Shown in pieces: positions 12,801 through 22,819 of a stretch of DNA of 64,000 nucleotides. Every line of letters begins with the position of its first letter. Positions within the stretch are counted from its first letter, which is position 1. Both the position numbers and the translations under genes were made by a program. The notes under the pieces were generated by a model. The model had not been told where the DNA came from, did not search any database, and saw only the letters and a program-made list of their open reading frames with translations. The stretch is from Salminus brasiliensis. Lineage: Eukaryota > Chordata > Actinopteri > Characiformes > Bryconidae. The stretch is from NCBI RefSeq assembly GCF_030463535.1, contig NC_132879.1, positions 34,888,925 through 34,952,924 on the forward strand. Reading direction: 5' to 3'.

Positions 12801-15800
12801 AACACACGTCCAGCGTTTTCCACTCCGACTGATAAACTGTACTTGGACCGTACTGCCTTGGTTCATGAAGGGGTTAAAAATTAGTAGAGTGAATGAGAAA
12901 AGACGGTGTTGTTTTTAAGGCCGTTCTGATTAGAAGTTTTGTGCAGGAACGCACTAGACAGTGAGCTTTCTGAGAGAACAGCGGCGGCGGCGGAACAAAG
13001 TTCGGACTGGGTGAAAGTTGTCATTAGGACACATTAGAGGGAAAAACGTCAGCTCAGGAGCGCCTGAACTCTGAAAAAGTGAGCGTAATCCGATTGTAAA
13101 TGAGGGCAAAGAAATCCGTCAGGGCCTCGGAGTGTCTAAGCGCTTCTGTTTCAGTGCCTGTGATCCTCCTATACCGCCAGAAAGGAAACAGTGTGTACAA
13201 AACAGCAATAATGTGCAGTTACTCCACGTTCTAAATAAGTCATCACGCATCCATGTTGTGAAAACAAGTCCGAAGCAAAGCGTGTAATCATCTTAATTAC
13301 AGCCTGATTCTTATGGCGACATGTTTTTAACTGCTAGGTCACAATTAACTGTTGTTTTCAGTTCATCGGATAAATACAGGGTCGTCTATAAAACAGCACT
13401 TTTGAATAGCGCTAACTCAAATGAGAGAGTATATCGTCGCTGACGTGCAGAAACCTTGTGTTTTGGACTTTTTCACATCATTGTTTCAATCTGGTCGTTG
13501 TTCTTTGCATTGTGTCGAAATTTCATGATGAATGGACCATTAGATAAGCTCCAAAGTGAACTGTAATCAAACCTTTTACATTGACTTTCTTCTATTGTAA
13601 GTTTAGAAGGTCTTTACCTCCTCTTGTAAAGCTGTCATTTTGGAGATTCAGGGGGTTTTTGTATTTGACCTCAGTGGCACTTCTGTCCTGCTGTTGCCCT
13701 TGCCCTTTCTTTGGGCTAGCAGCACTTAAAATCGTACAGAGATGAAGGATACGATGTTCTCGCCGACCATTTTCTGCATGAGCGTACAAGACAGTCAGCT
13801 TTCCAAGAGAGCAGCAGCGGCAGAACAGAAATTCGGACTGGGTAAAAGTTGTCATTAGGACACACCAGAAGGGAAAATGTCTTAAAATGTTGATGTTTCA
13901 TGATGAATAGACCGATGGAAATGCTCTAAATGACTTGGAATAAAATACAAAACCCTGCATTTACAAGATGACAGCATTACATCAACTTTCAATGGAAGTC
14001 AATGTCAAAAGCTGTCATTTTGGAGATACAAGGTTTTTGCAGGACAGACATGAGCTTGCACCTCTTGTTGGAATCGGAACCTGCTCAAATCCTGTGTTAG
14101 CAATGCAGAACAGCCTCCCATGTGTACATCTTTGTCCAATTTTCTCCCCAATTTACTCTAGCTAGCTAGGCCTCCCTATACCACACTACCAATACGAGGA
14201 GTGCGAGGGCTAGCATGTGCTTCTATCTACCATCCCAGAGTTATCCTCTCTTAGACTCCTGGTCAGAAATGGCTATAGCATTGCCGCCAGGGATCTTATT
14301 CGTGTTTAATATGTAGTACAATATATGGACATGGCCTCTATAATAATTCTCTGATCTGGATACTGCCCATGGTGTTTCCCTGCATGATGTTTATTTACAT
14401 AGAAATAAATGTCACCAATAGTTCAGCCAGTTGCGCAGCGACCAACGTCTCAAAAATGCTGCCTCCAAACACACGGAGCGGAATGCAATGGGTGAAGACG
14501 TGTTACCTGAGGCTAGTATGTTACAAACCTTTGACAGGCAGTACGAGCTGCCAAAAAAAAAACATTTGTTATATATAATATTTGTGCAATTGTTTTATTA
14601 TGCTATTATATTCTCATCATATCTGTGGCATCAATGGTCTTACAATAACAATAATTAAATGATTACTAAGACAACATATTTTCCAAAAGCATTGTTTTTG
14701 TGACAGGTCTAGTAGTGAGGTGTTGTTGCCCCAGGGAGAATCAAAGCTCAGGCTGCCTCATGGAGGGGTGTGGTGCTTCTTAACCTTCAATTTTTCAGCT
14801 CTACTTTTATCAATTCAGACACTGAAGAATTTTCAGTCGAAGTGTTGTTTACTGAAAATAAATAAATCTATGGGTTTAGTGATATAATCTGATATAACAT
14901 AATTAGATGGTTATAATTCAATTGGGATGGAGTCAAAGAGGTCACGCCGGTCAGGTGTCTGTAGGCAGGGCTCTCCAATACTATCAATGCCCAGGTGGTT
15001 TTAAATTGTACCGTTAGTTATTAGTACTATTTTTTCAAATAAACACTAAATTACTTCTGAACTACTTGACTTAATACTGCAGCATAGATTTTATGATAAT
15101 CTGTCCTCTGCTGCCTGAGGAAGTGCCAATTGTCCAAGCATTTCCACAGGTCAAGGGAAGTGTATCAAACTTGTAGCAGATAGACGTGGTTTGAATGGAA
15201 CAGCCTCAAAATATGTCCATAAATATCATAATGGAGTCAAAAAAGGCTTAAAGAAAAAATAGAACTAATTGGTAATGACAAACATATCATCGCTGTATCT
15301 TCATTTTTGACGTTTTTTGACGTAACATAAATCTGGCAGTTAAAATTGGGGTAAAAATACCTTTATTTTACTTCAACCTTTACAAAATTCTATAGCAGTG
15401 TTTATCTGCATGACTATTATAACTCTATTATGATATTTATGGACATATTTTGAGGCTGTTCCATTACAATTATGTCTATCTGCTACAAGTTTGATACATT
15501 TCCCAGAAGCAGCAGAAACAACTGCCCATTCCTTTGTACTGTGGGGATGCTCAGAGTCACCAGGTCTTCTGTTCTTTCGCTAAACTACAGAAAAATCCAC
15601 GGCTACAGTCCACGGTAATCAACTGCATGCCACAGATGCGGCAGACTGAGAACATGCTCAAAATCGCTGAAGTGTTCCTTTTGAGTCTACATTTGTGATG
15701 AAATGTGGTGATCACTGAAATGAGTGGCTCAGCTTTGTAAATGCTTCTTAGCCTGGCCTGTGTGTTTACTCCAAAGACTCTCTTTAGACTCTAAAGCACT

Positions 15801-18800
15801 TCTGAGCATGGAGCAGTCTTCACGAGAGCAGGGCAGAGCAACCCAGCCTTAGTGAAATGAATCACTGCGGCACGTCCATCTGCCGTGCCGCTGCGGACCC
15901 GTAATCAGCAGGGATCAGCGCTGTGGAGGAGCTGGATGGTGGCACATGAAGTTACATGAGGAGTATGTGCAGCAGTACCAGCTTAACCGCTGTCACTGAT
16001 CCCTCGCCCCCCGCGCTTTCTCTTTTCTCTCCGGAACAAAGTGCAGCCACCGCTGACCATCTCCAGTTCAACACTACACAACGCTCAACTCAACTCGAGT
16101 CTTCTTCATTAGCAGACTCAGCTGAGCTGACTCCAGGCCAGCACTGCTGTTCAGTGAGAGCAGGGAAGCGGTGTACAGAGCTGGCCTCAGACCTGCTCAC
16201 AAAGGAGGGCGTAACCTGAGCGATGGTGAGTAATAAGGAGCCCTCTCTCCGATGTTAAGAGCTCTTTAGGTCTGTCAGCGTGGCAGAGTGATTCAGCAAG
16301 AGATACTCAGGTCCAGTTCTACAACACTGACGCAGAAACACACACACACACACACACAGGCTGGATGAGTCACCACTGCTCACACACCACTTTCTTCATG
16401 TGGGCTCTTCCGACCAATAATGCCATAAGACAATGGGAATCGGTCAACAACCAGCAGGCTCATCAGGTATTGTTTCTCGTCGCTTTAAAACTTGAAGGAG
16501 TTTCATGTCAGTGCATACGCTCCCTGAGCACTTTATTAGGAACACTACACTAACACTGGGTAGGGCTTCCGTTTGCTTTTTAAAATAGCCTTAATTCACT
16601 GTGGCATGAGTTCCACAAGATGCTGGAAACATTCCTTTGAGGTGGTGCTTGCTCATGTTGGCATGACTGTTTCAGAAACGTCACACCGTTCCTGCAGGTT
16701 TTTCAGGAGCTGCAAATCTCTTGCTGTTCTATCACATCCAAAAGGTGAAACCAGTATTAGACAACTATTGGTACATTATCATGCTGAAAGCAGCCGTTAG
16801 AAAATGAGTAGACTGTTGCCAAGAAGGGATGCACATGGTCAGCAACAATACTCAAATAGTCTGGGGCATTCAAGCGATGACTGATTGGTGTTAACAGGGC
16901 AAAGATGTGCCAAGTAAAACATTCCCCAGACCGTTACACCACCTCCACCAGCCTGGACTGTTGACGCAAGGCAGGTTGACTCCATGGATTCATGCTGTTG
17001 GTGCCAAATTCTGACCCTACTATCTGTGAGATTCATCAGACCAGGATGGATTATTTCCATTTTTCTGGAAACTGTCTAGCCTGTGCCCGTTGCAGCCTCA
17101 GCTTTCTGTTCTTGGCTGACAGGCATGGAACTTGACATGGTCTTCTGCTGCTGTAGACCATCCTCCATACGTTTCGACATGTTGTGTGTGGGAGATGTTT
17201 TTCCTTTCACTATAATCCACATGTGTACAGAGGGGTTATTTGATTTTGCCTGATCATTCTCCACTGACCTGCAGAACTCTGTCTACAGAGTCCGTCTGGC
17301 ACCAACAATCATGTCACGCTCAAAATCACTGAGATCACATCTTTTCCCCATTCTGATGGTGGATGTGAACATGTACTGAGGCTGCTGGATGGTATCTGCG
17401 TCATTTTAAGCACTGTACTCCTGATTAGACAACTGCATGAACAAGTAGGTGTACAGGTGTTCCTAATAACATGCACCTGGGCGCACATCACGTATTCGAC
17501 CTACTACAGCTTAGTTCTGCCCATTCACGCTTACATTATAAAGGGTGTTTTGGCCTGGACTTGCACAATACAGTGCATATATCATATCCAAAAAGATGTT
17601 GGTTACATATAGCACTAAGGCATAGTAACAAGAACAGCCTGTTTCATTCTGAGGGATAAAGAGATCATGAAAAAAAATCTTCTAAAAATGAATGATGATG
17701 TTTTTGGTGCATAAAACCACAAATCCATCATAAAACACGCCAATAAAATAGAATATGGTCCTTTTAGCTGAGCTGGGCGATATTGAAATACATTTTCACA
17801 ATACATGATATTTATCATGATACATGTAATCACAGACTAAACACATTAGTAGTGACAGATTCTTATAATCTACGGTTCAGAGACTCTCCAGTACTGAATA
17901 CAGTGACTTTTATTCAACCTCTGCTGCTCTTCATTTAATTAAACCAGTCTAATTATACTGTTGGTAATGAAACCTGCAGCTGATCCGTGTTTATTAAGCA
18001 CAAGGTTCATACACTTTAACCAATTTCAAATTTAAGGACTTTCCAAGACTTTTCAAGTACCAAAAGACCAAAAATTTCCCCGTAATTTGTTTACGTGAAT
18101 GTTTAGTCCACGCTAGTAGCTGGAAGACTGGCCAGGCTAGCTAGTTAACAACATAATGCACGTTCATGATACCACGGCCAAAACTGTGCATGGTCAAATG
18201 AAACACAGCCAGAAAAGAATGTTACTTTTGGTGATACTTTTTAGTTTTTTTTTAATGTTGTTATTTTTCAAGGACTTTCCAGGTTTTTCAGGACCTGTAC
18301 GAACCCTGTAAGCATTAACAAAATTCTCACTAAGCTCAGAAATGCATAAGGTGTATCACAATAACAAAATTGATCACAATACGAGAAAATATCATCATAT
18401 TGCCCAGCTCTACTTTCACCTTTTCTTCCATTAAGGTTGAGTCTTGCATAATCTCCAGGCCTGGCAGCGACAATTGATAAATTCAAAGCTGCCTACAATT
18501 CCCCAAATTCTATGGAAAGCAAACGTTGATCATGTCACTGAAAGTCAACAATAAAGGCTTTCTACCGAACTACGTCTTTATACAAGATCCTGCTTTGAAC
18601 TTCACCCTGACATATAAAGGACCTTGTAAAGTTGTTATAGCAAAACTAGACGAGAGGTTCCTTCTCCTTTTCTGGACTTACTAAGATGAAGTAAAAATAA
18701 AAATCTGCTGCCAAATTTATATCCGCCTTGATCTATATGATGCAATTTCATTTTTGGTTAGGCGACAATCATACATTTTGCAATGTTCCTAACCGCAGGT

Positions 18801-20269
18801 TGCAAAACATCTGCTTTCTTCTTCATTCACATCTTGTTTCGCCCACTGAAATCAGACCAGCACAACACATTCATTAGGCTGTGTGAGAATGGCATCTGTA
18901 GGCCTGATCTCGGTGGTTCGGAGTTTATTGGGAAACACAAGCCTAACAGTCTATATAACAGTTATGTAGTTCTGTAGATCCAGATCATTTTAATTTTTTT
19001 TTTTTTACCATCTACTCGGTTTCATGACACGGACTGACGTACCTATGCTGTATTTTTAGAGACTCACATTGGCCTTTAAAATAGATGCAGCAGAGTCTAC
19101 GCACTGTCCTATCTATAATTACCACTGACTGACTCTGAATGGGACAGATGGAGGTGCTCCCAGATGGACTAATGGAAGTGATTCAACCTGTCAAAGCCGA
19201 AACACACCCAAGGATTTCAAGACAACTTGCCTTCCTGGAAGCTGCATGACAGTGTGTAGTAAACAGTGGAGAGCAGAGAGGGTTCAGGGAGGTGCAGACT
19301 GACGCCAGTGGATTGCATAACTGCGGTGCAGAACAGACCCAGCCTCGGGAAATCAGTTATAAGGACAACTGTGACAAACTCACGGACTGATCTGTGGGCT
19401 ATGCGATCAGCACTGTCGAGTGATGGCTCAATGGTTTGCTCGATACCATCGCAGTGTTTTCGTCCCACGCTGCGACATACAGGGGATGGGGGGAGAGGGG
19501 GGTGGGGGGTGGTTGGCTGGGGGGGTATCAAAAGTGTGTTTAATCCAGTATTGTCGTTCAGACTGGTCTACCTAGCTGTTGTAGCCAAATCGGATTACGA
19601 ACAGTTTAGCAGCACGCAGCATGTCTTTGGAGGCGGACTTGAGCAGATGCTGTGGATTAAACTCCGGAGTGCAGCACCGAGCAAGCTAACCCGCTGGAGC
19701 TTAACCACAGAGTCAGAGGAGGTGAACGACGCGTTCGTGTAACTTTTGGAAAACTAGCAACAATAACAACTAACATCCCCTCAGATTTCACCCTCACTTC
19801 GACGGATTTCTCGTGAAAGTGTAGCGCTTCGACAGCGGCATACGAGCAGTTTTCTCTCCCTCCTCATCAGGCGGTGGAGCGCTGCAGGCGTTATTTTTTA
19901 ACCCGCCCGTTTTCAGAGCTTCCCAGCCGTCCCGAGCTACGACTGGCTGGTGGCAACTGGCCTCTTGCGCTGTGATTGGCTGGCCGTTCATGCCCACAAG
20001 CCAAGCGGCCAATAGTCAGAACGAATAGCCGGAACGAGGGCGGGACACGTCCGGAGACGGGTGGGAAAGAAAAAAAACGAGGCGTCGCTGTGCTCCGAAC
20101 TAGACTGAACTGGCTGTGGCCGCAGGCAGGAGGCCAAAATGAATGGACCCCAAAGACACGCACGGTTCTGTTTACTCGGCTGTCTTACAGGCGGCAACAT
20201 AATAATGCCATTAAAACGTTAAACCAAGCCATCAAACCCACCTTTCCATTCTGTTTTGTTTTTTAGTGC

Positions 20270-20305
<36 letters not shown>

Positions 20306-20576
20306 CCAGCAGTAACATGATCAGAAATGCTGCAAAAACGCTGCACTGATTTGGGCAAAGCTAGCTAGCTACCTAGCCGAGGTATTCACGCCTGTTTAAA
20401 GGCTGAGAAAACGCCAGGCTGAGGGAGCCTGAGTGTTAACACTCATCTCTGTGAGAGCCGAAAGGTCTCGCCCACCATACCTCGTCCTCTCGCTCGTTCT
20501 TGAAGCACAGGCACGCCGCTCGCCGCTTGAACCCTTCCCCGTCGTACGTCCTCGTCTGGTTGGGCTTGAACTTCAT
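3866..20576 (-). CDS. nudt4: nudt4: diphosphoinositol polyphosphate phosphohydrolase 2, complete, 5 exons: complement(join(3866..4059,6305..6392,6510..6554,8077..8187,20481..20576))
   Basis: Reading the minus strand, five exons with GT/AG borders and matching phases give 177 aa. Exon 1 (20576–20481) starts MKFKPNQTRTYDGEGFK; exon 2 (8187–8077) holds the WIVPGGGMEPEEEP stretch; exon 3 (6554–6510) AGVKGKLGRLLGVFE; exon 4 (6392–6305) DRKHRTYVYVLTVTE; exon 5 (4059–3866) RKREWFPVEEAIK and stop TAG. The Nudix box G-x5-E-x7-RE-x2-EE-x-G is intact at residues 50–72 (G50, E56, R64, E65, E68, E69) and spans the exon 2/3 junction. Known family role: cytosolic hydrolysis of inositol pyrophosphates (PP-InsP5, bis-PP-InsP4), diadenosine polyphosphates and, reported for some members, mRNA caps. 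Wording such as KPVHAEYL and LGRLLG fits NUDT4 better than NUDT3. The C-terminal tail after residue 150 (proline/serine-rich, ending APPRR) differs from the mammalian tail. The human protein is 180 aa. Which teleost duplicate (a or b) this is cannot be told from sequence alone. Confidence 0.96.
4060..6304 (-). other. nudt4 intron 4
   Basis: AT-rich intron with a GT microsatellite (4586–4602). No recognised repeat family or nested gene was seen. Confidence 0.8.
4586..4602. repeat. (GT)n microsatellite
   Basis: Pure GT dinucleotides in nudt4 intron 4. Confidence 0.9.
6555..8076 (-). other. nudt4 intron 2
   Basis: Contains a 21-nt poly(A) run (6957–6977). At about 7270–7690 there are motifs resembling the ends of the Harbinger-like family (TTTTCACACCTATAG, GGGTGTAAAGGAGCC, ATTCACACCTCC), suggesting one or two decayed non-autonomous copies. 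No coding potential was recognised. Confidence 0.6.
8311..8380 (+). repeat. Small hairpin: 20-bp stem, 30-nt loop
   Basis: Left arm 8311–8330 (AAAAATAAAGGTGCTACTAA) and right arm 8361–8380 pair at all 20 positions if plus-strand RNA with G·U wobble is considered. The arms match the ends (CTTAAAAATAAAGGTGC…) of a dispersed fish foldback/MITE family whose other relics here are rich in AAAGAACC/GGTTCTT. Confidence 0.7.
9178..9201. repeat. (CAA)n microsatellite
   Basis: Seven or so CAA triplets after a short A-run. Confidence 0.9.
9594..9629 (-). mobile_element. LINE reverse-transcriptase relic (GVPQGSILGP motif)
   Basis: The minus strand encodes CGVPQGSILGPM, the conserved RT motif of non-LTR retrotransposons, with no long surrounding frame. 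It is a short fossil fragment of an L2/CR1-type or related LINE. Confidence 0.65.
10025..10130 (-). mobile_element. tRNA-derived SINE head, minus strand
   Basis: The reverse complement shows a tRNA-like layout: TGGCACAACTGTCTAAG (A-box-like), then GAGTTCAATCC (B-box, plus-strand 10069–10079). It is not a functional tRNA gene because the arms do not fold cleanly. Confidence 0.6.
11232..11424. mobile_element. Short MITE with TAGGGATGGGCCGATA-type TIRs
   Basis: The left end TAGGGATGGGCCGATA (11232–11247) is mirrored by ATTATCGCACATCCCTA ending at 11424, giving imperfect TIRs around about 190 bp with no coding content. Confidence 0.6.
11780..12170 (+). mobile_element. Tc1-like transposon fragment, N-terminal transposase part
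   Basis: The stretch GATGGCTAGACGACAGGGTC followed by AGAGCATCTCCAAAAC resembles the helix-turn-helix coding part of teleost Tc1-like transposases. Frame shifts and stops interrupt it, and there is no catalytic DDE part. A dead fragment. Confidence 0.6.
12925..14060 (+). repeat. Two diverged direct copies of one unclassified element
   Basis: Segment about 12925–13690 recurs, shortened, at about 13750–14060. Shared landmarks are TTCGGACTGGGT+AAAGTTGTCATTAGGACAC (13000s and 13830s), TTCATGATGAAT (13522 and 13897) and GCTGTCATTTTGGAGAT (13631 and 14011). Offsets fall from about 830 to 375–380 bp, so the second copy lost about 450 bp internally. Class unknown. Confidence 0.7.
14100..14305. mobile_element. 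SINE-like dispersed repeat, degraded
   Basis: It starts near CCAATTTTCTCCCCAATT and ends with GCCGCCAGGGATC. Layout and wording relate it to the longer copies at about 30320–30660 and 43110–43330 (CTAGCAATGCTC…, CCGGCCAACATCGCTT…). Assignment is tentative. Confidence 0.4.
15161..15498. repeat. Long inverted repeat (foldback), about 72-nt arms, 194-nt loop
   Basis: Left arm 15161–15232 and right arm 15427–15498 contain two perfectly complementary blocks: 15161–15185 with 15474–15498 (25 bp), and 15194–15232 with 15427–15465 (39 bp). They are separated by a small mismatched bulge. Similarity continues weakly outside (CTGCTGC… and …GCAGCAG). No coding content: either a foldback/MITE or a transcribed hairpin. 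Confidence 0.9.
16338..16358. repeat. (CA)n microsatellite
   Basis: Pure CA dinucleotides in nudt4 intron 1. Confidence 0.9.
16534..17468 (-). mobile_element. Degraded Tc1/mariner-like transposon, 935 bp, transposase remnants on minus strand
   Basis: Ends TATTAGGAACAC (16534–16545) and GTGTTCCTAATA (17457–17468) are exact inverted repeats. The minus strand keeps pieces of a Tc1-type transposase, notably TVQAGGGGVTVWGMF encoded near 16925–16975, in which VWG is typical of the catalytic region. Stops and frameshifts break it into several frames, so it is inactive. Confidence 0.75.
17770..18410. mobile_element. hAT-like TIR element (GAGCTGGGCGATAT ends)
   Basis: GAGCTGGGCGATAT at 17770–17783 is mirrored by ATATTGCCCAGCTC ending at 18410. 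No transposase. A second element is nested inside at about 18002–18307. A further end fragment of the same family (ATCACAATACGA…ATATTACCCA) occurs at about 55850–55905. Confidence 0.6.
18002..18307. mobile_element. Element nested in 17770–18410
   Basis: Terminal GGTTCATACAC and GTACGAACCC form imperfect inverted ends. Both sides also hold AAGGACTTTCC in the same orientation. No coding content. Confidence 0.45.
19780..20160. promoter_or_regulatory. GC/CpG-rich island inside nudt4 intron 1, candidate internal or alternative promoter
   Basis: About 380 bp of GC-rich, CpG-rich DNA within intron 1, only 0.3–0.7 kb downstream of nudt4 exon 1. It carries CCAAT boxes in both orientations (ATTGG near 19976 and CCAAT near 20010), and its neighbours are AT-rich repeats. 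Open frames crossing it show no recognisable protein and are treated as GC-rich chance ORFs. It could be the 3' part of the nudt4 CpG island, or an alternative or antisense promoter. Confidence 0.4.
20266..20304. repeat. (GT)n microsatellite
   Basis: GTGC-interrupted then pure GT, within 180 bp of the nudt4 exon 1 donor. Confidence 0.9.
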
Positions 20577-20900
20577 GGTCGTCGCCGCTTCAAGCCTGAC
20601 CACAGATATCCGTAAAGTCAGCGAGAGTGAGTGAATGGTCGAGTCCGCTCGAGTCCTTAAAGCGTTAGCTAAGTCAGGAAGAGACTAGCCAGCATCGGTG
20701 TGGACGCGGAGAGCCTTCAGAGCCGAGTGGTCAAACCTCCAAATCTCCAAATCTCATCACAACTCCTCCACAGAGCATCTAGTGTCGACCTGTTCACCTG
20801 TGTAGCTGCCGCTGGCTTCCAGTGTCCATTCTCTCGCCGTTTGTCTCGCTTGTCCTCCGGTATATATATGTGTGTGTGTCTCCCGGGCAGCCTGCCTCAG
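20577..20900 (-). promoter_or_regulatory. Putative nudt4 promoter/5' UTR
   Basis: This CpG-bearing sequence immediately upstream (on the minus strand) of the nudt4 ATG includes TCGAGTCCGCTCGAG at about 20640–20655. A short TATATATATG tract at about 20862–20871 merges into GT dinucleotides. No clear core promoter motif decides a transcription start, and the assignment rests on position. Confidence 0.35.
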
Positions 20901-21420
20901 CCTCCCACCCCTCAGCTCAAATGCGCAGCTGCCGCGGATGACAACACACTGCGAGCTGGATCACCAGCAGGCGGTGTATTCAGTGGCTGGGCTATTTCAG
21001 ACCCCCTCATCACAACATTACCATGTAGACACACCAACAGCAACTCAAGATTACAGAACTCATCAGATGAAAAGTGAAGTAAACCCAGGCTGCTGCTTGA
21101 GGGTCATCTCTATGTTTTGGAAGCAACCTTAATGGACACTGCAGATGGTCCACTAGAGTAAAATGTTTGAGGGTTGTAATAATGTATCTTGGTCAAATCT
21201 CTGGTGACCCCCGTGACCTTTCAGAGGTTCCCTAATTCAAATGTTGGGGTATAATGTATCATCATACAGATCTGAGGGAATCTAGGGGTCTGTGAACATA
21301 GGTCCCTTGGAATATCGGTCCCTTGGGAATGTAGAGGCCCTGGAAATTTTTTTTTGGTCTGCTCCCAAACATTGCTACGCTCATGCTAATGTAAGTCGTA
21401 AGATGTAATGTAAGATATAA
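20577..21420. other. nudt4 upstream flank, no gene seen
   Basis: CpG-moderate up to about 20950, then AT-rich. Short overlapping frames at 20700–21130 show no family resemblance. Confidence 0.6.
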
Positions 21421-21640
21421 GTCCCCCCACTACCTGCCAGTGAGCTACCACACCATGTGGGAGACTGGGGTTCGATTCCCGGGCTGGGTGGCTGGGTGAC
21501 TATGCTGTGCTACACCTATAAGAGTCCTTGGGTAAGACTCCTAACACTACATTGACCCTCCTTTGTAATACCAGTTACCTTGTAAGTCGCTCCGGATAAG
21601 AGCGTCAGCTAAATGTCAGAAATGTAAACTTATGAATGAT
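21420..21640 (+). mobile_element. tRNA-derived SINE, well preserved
   Basis: Perfect B-box GGTTCGATTCC at 21469–21479, a tRNA-like head, and tail TTGTAAGTCGCTCCGGATAAGAGCGTC with AAATGT repeats. It is the intact relative of the copy at 2030–2230. Confidence 0.85.
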
Positions 21641-21744
21641 AAATATATGTATAATGATATGGACTAAATGTAACTATCTGCCACTAATAATATCGCCACT
21701 ATTAACTATCTGGTTAGGTCATTTTTATCATTAATGTTGAAATA

Positions 21745-21987
21745 GTTCTGACCAGAGGAGGATGAGTCCCCCTTGTGAAGCTTGGTTACTCCCAAGGTTT
21801 CTTCCTCCAGCTCTGAGGGAGTTTTTCCTTGCCACTGTCGTCATTGGCTTGCTCACTGGGGGTCTTTGATCCATCATGTCTTACGTTATTTCTTTTTTTG
21901 TCTCTGTCTTTTACTAATTACTAATTATGTAAAGCTGCTTTGTGACGACAACAGTTGTAAAAAGCTCTATACAAATAAATCTGACTT
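21745..21987 (+). mobile_element. L2-type LINE 3' end
   Basis: Carries the widespread teleost LINE 3' wording: GGTTTCTTCCTCCAGCTCTG, GGGAGTTTTTCCTTGCCACT, AGCTGCTTTGTGACGAC, then CTATACAAATAAATCTGACTTGA. Only the 3' untranslated end remains (5'-truncated insertion). Confidence 0.75.
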
Positions 21988-22815
21988 GATTTGACTAATG
22001 ATCTGAAAATGAAAAAAATCAAAGTCCACAAGGCAGGGGAAGACTGCAAAACCACAATCAGTTTGCAATTTTTTACAGTGCAGAATATCAAGCAATGGCA
22101 GTTCAGGGGAACTGTGGAGATTAAGGTGAGATCTGGAAGACCAAGAACATTTTGGCAAAACAGGCAAAACAAACCCCTCACATGACTGCCAAGACCTTGC
22201 ATTATGGGTCAGCTGAGTCAAGAGGGTGGCTCACACTTCCACTGTGCAGTGTTGCTTGCACTAATAAAATCTTCATGCGCTGTGGACTGATGAGGTCAAC
22301 TTAGAACTCTTTGGCCACAATTAACATTAAGAAGGTACATTAGGAGAAAAAAGGAACTGCATTTCATGAAAAGAACACCTTGCCAACTGTGAAGCATGAG
22401 AGTGGATCTGTCATGGTTTGAGGTTGTGTTGTTGCCAGTGGCATTCAGCAATATTGTACTGGTGGCGGGAGTGATGGATTCCACAAAATGCCAGCAAATC
22501 CTGGATGCAAATGTCAAACTGTCTGTTAAAAGGCAGCAGCTGAGAAGAGGATGTCTTCTACAATGGGGTAATCATCTAAATATACCCCTCAAAACTACCG
22601 TGAAAACATTTTTTTTGGTCAGAAATTTGTGGATCAACCTTAAACAAGCTGTGCAGCGAGACGAACCAAGAACATCTCAGGCCTTCTGTAATGAAGAGAA
22701 AATAATCTGCTAAATTTTATTTAGTTTTTTTTATATTATTATAAGAACTGATTAGCTACAGAGGCTGTGTTTACTACTCACCAAGGGTGCGTACACTTTT
22801 GCATAAGCCTGTGCA
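21988..22815 (+). mobile_element. Degraded Tc1-like transposon with transposase fossils
   Basis: It encodes WTDEVNLELFGHN from 22283 and SVMV-stop-GCVVA from 22407, where the Trp of the usual VMVWGC is a TGA stop (22419–22421). The 3' boundary is near GTACACTTTTGCATAAGCC (22790–22810). The left edge abuts the L2 tail. Inactive. Confidence 0.75.
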
Positions 22816-22819
22816 TGTG

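Larger units (their letters stand above)
8188..20480 (-). other. nudt4 intron 1 (12.3 kb)
   Basis: A large first intron filled with repeats, listed separately: a small hairpin at 8311–8380, an RT relic at about 9594, a SINE at about 10025, a MITE at 11232, Tc1 pieces at 11780 and 16534, a duplicated segment at 12.9–14.1 kb, a long hairpin at 15161–15498 and nested TIR elements at 17770–18410. A GC-rich island lies close to exon 1. No host exon was recognised. Confidence 0.85.

Noticed and set aside
19266-19742. 158-codon open frame in nudt4 intron 1
   Set aside because: No recognised domain; passes through a G-rich low-complexity stretch (GGRGGWGVVGWGG).
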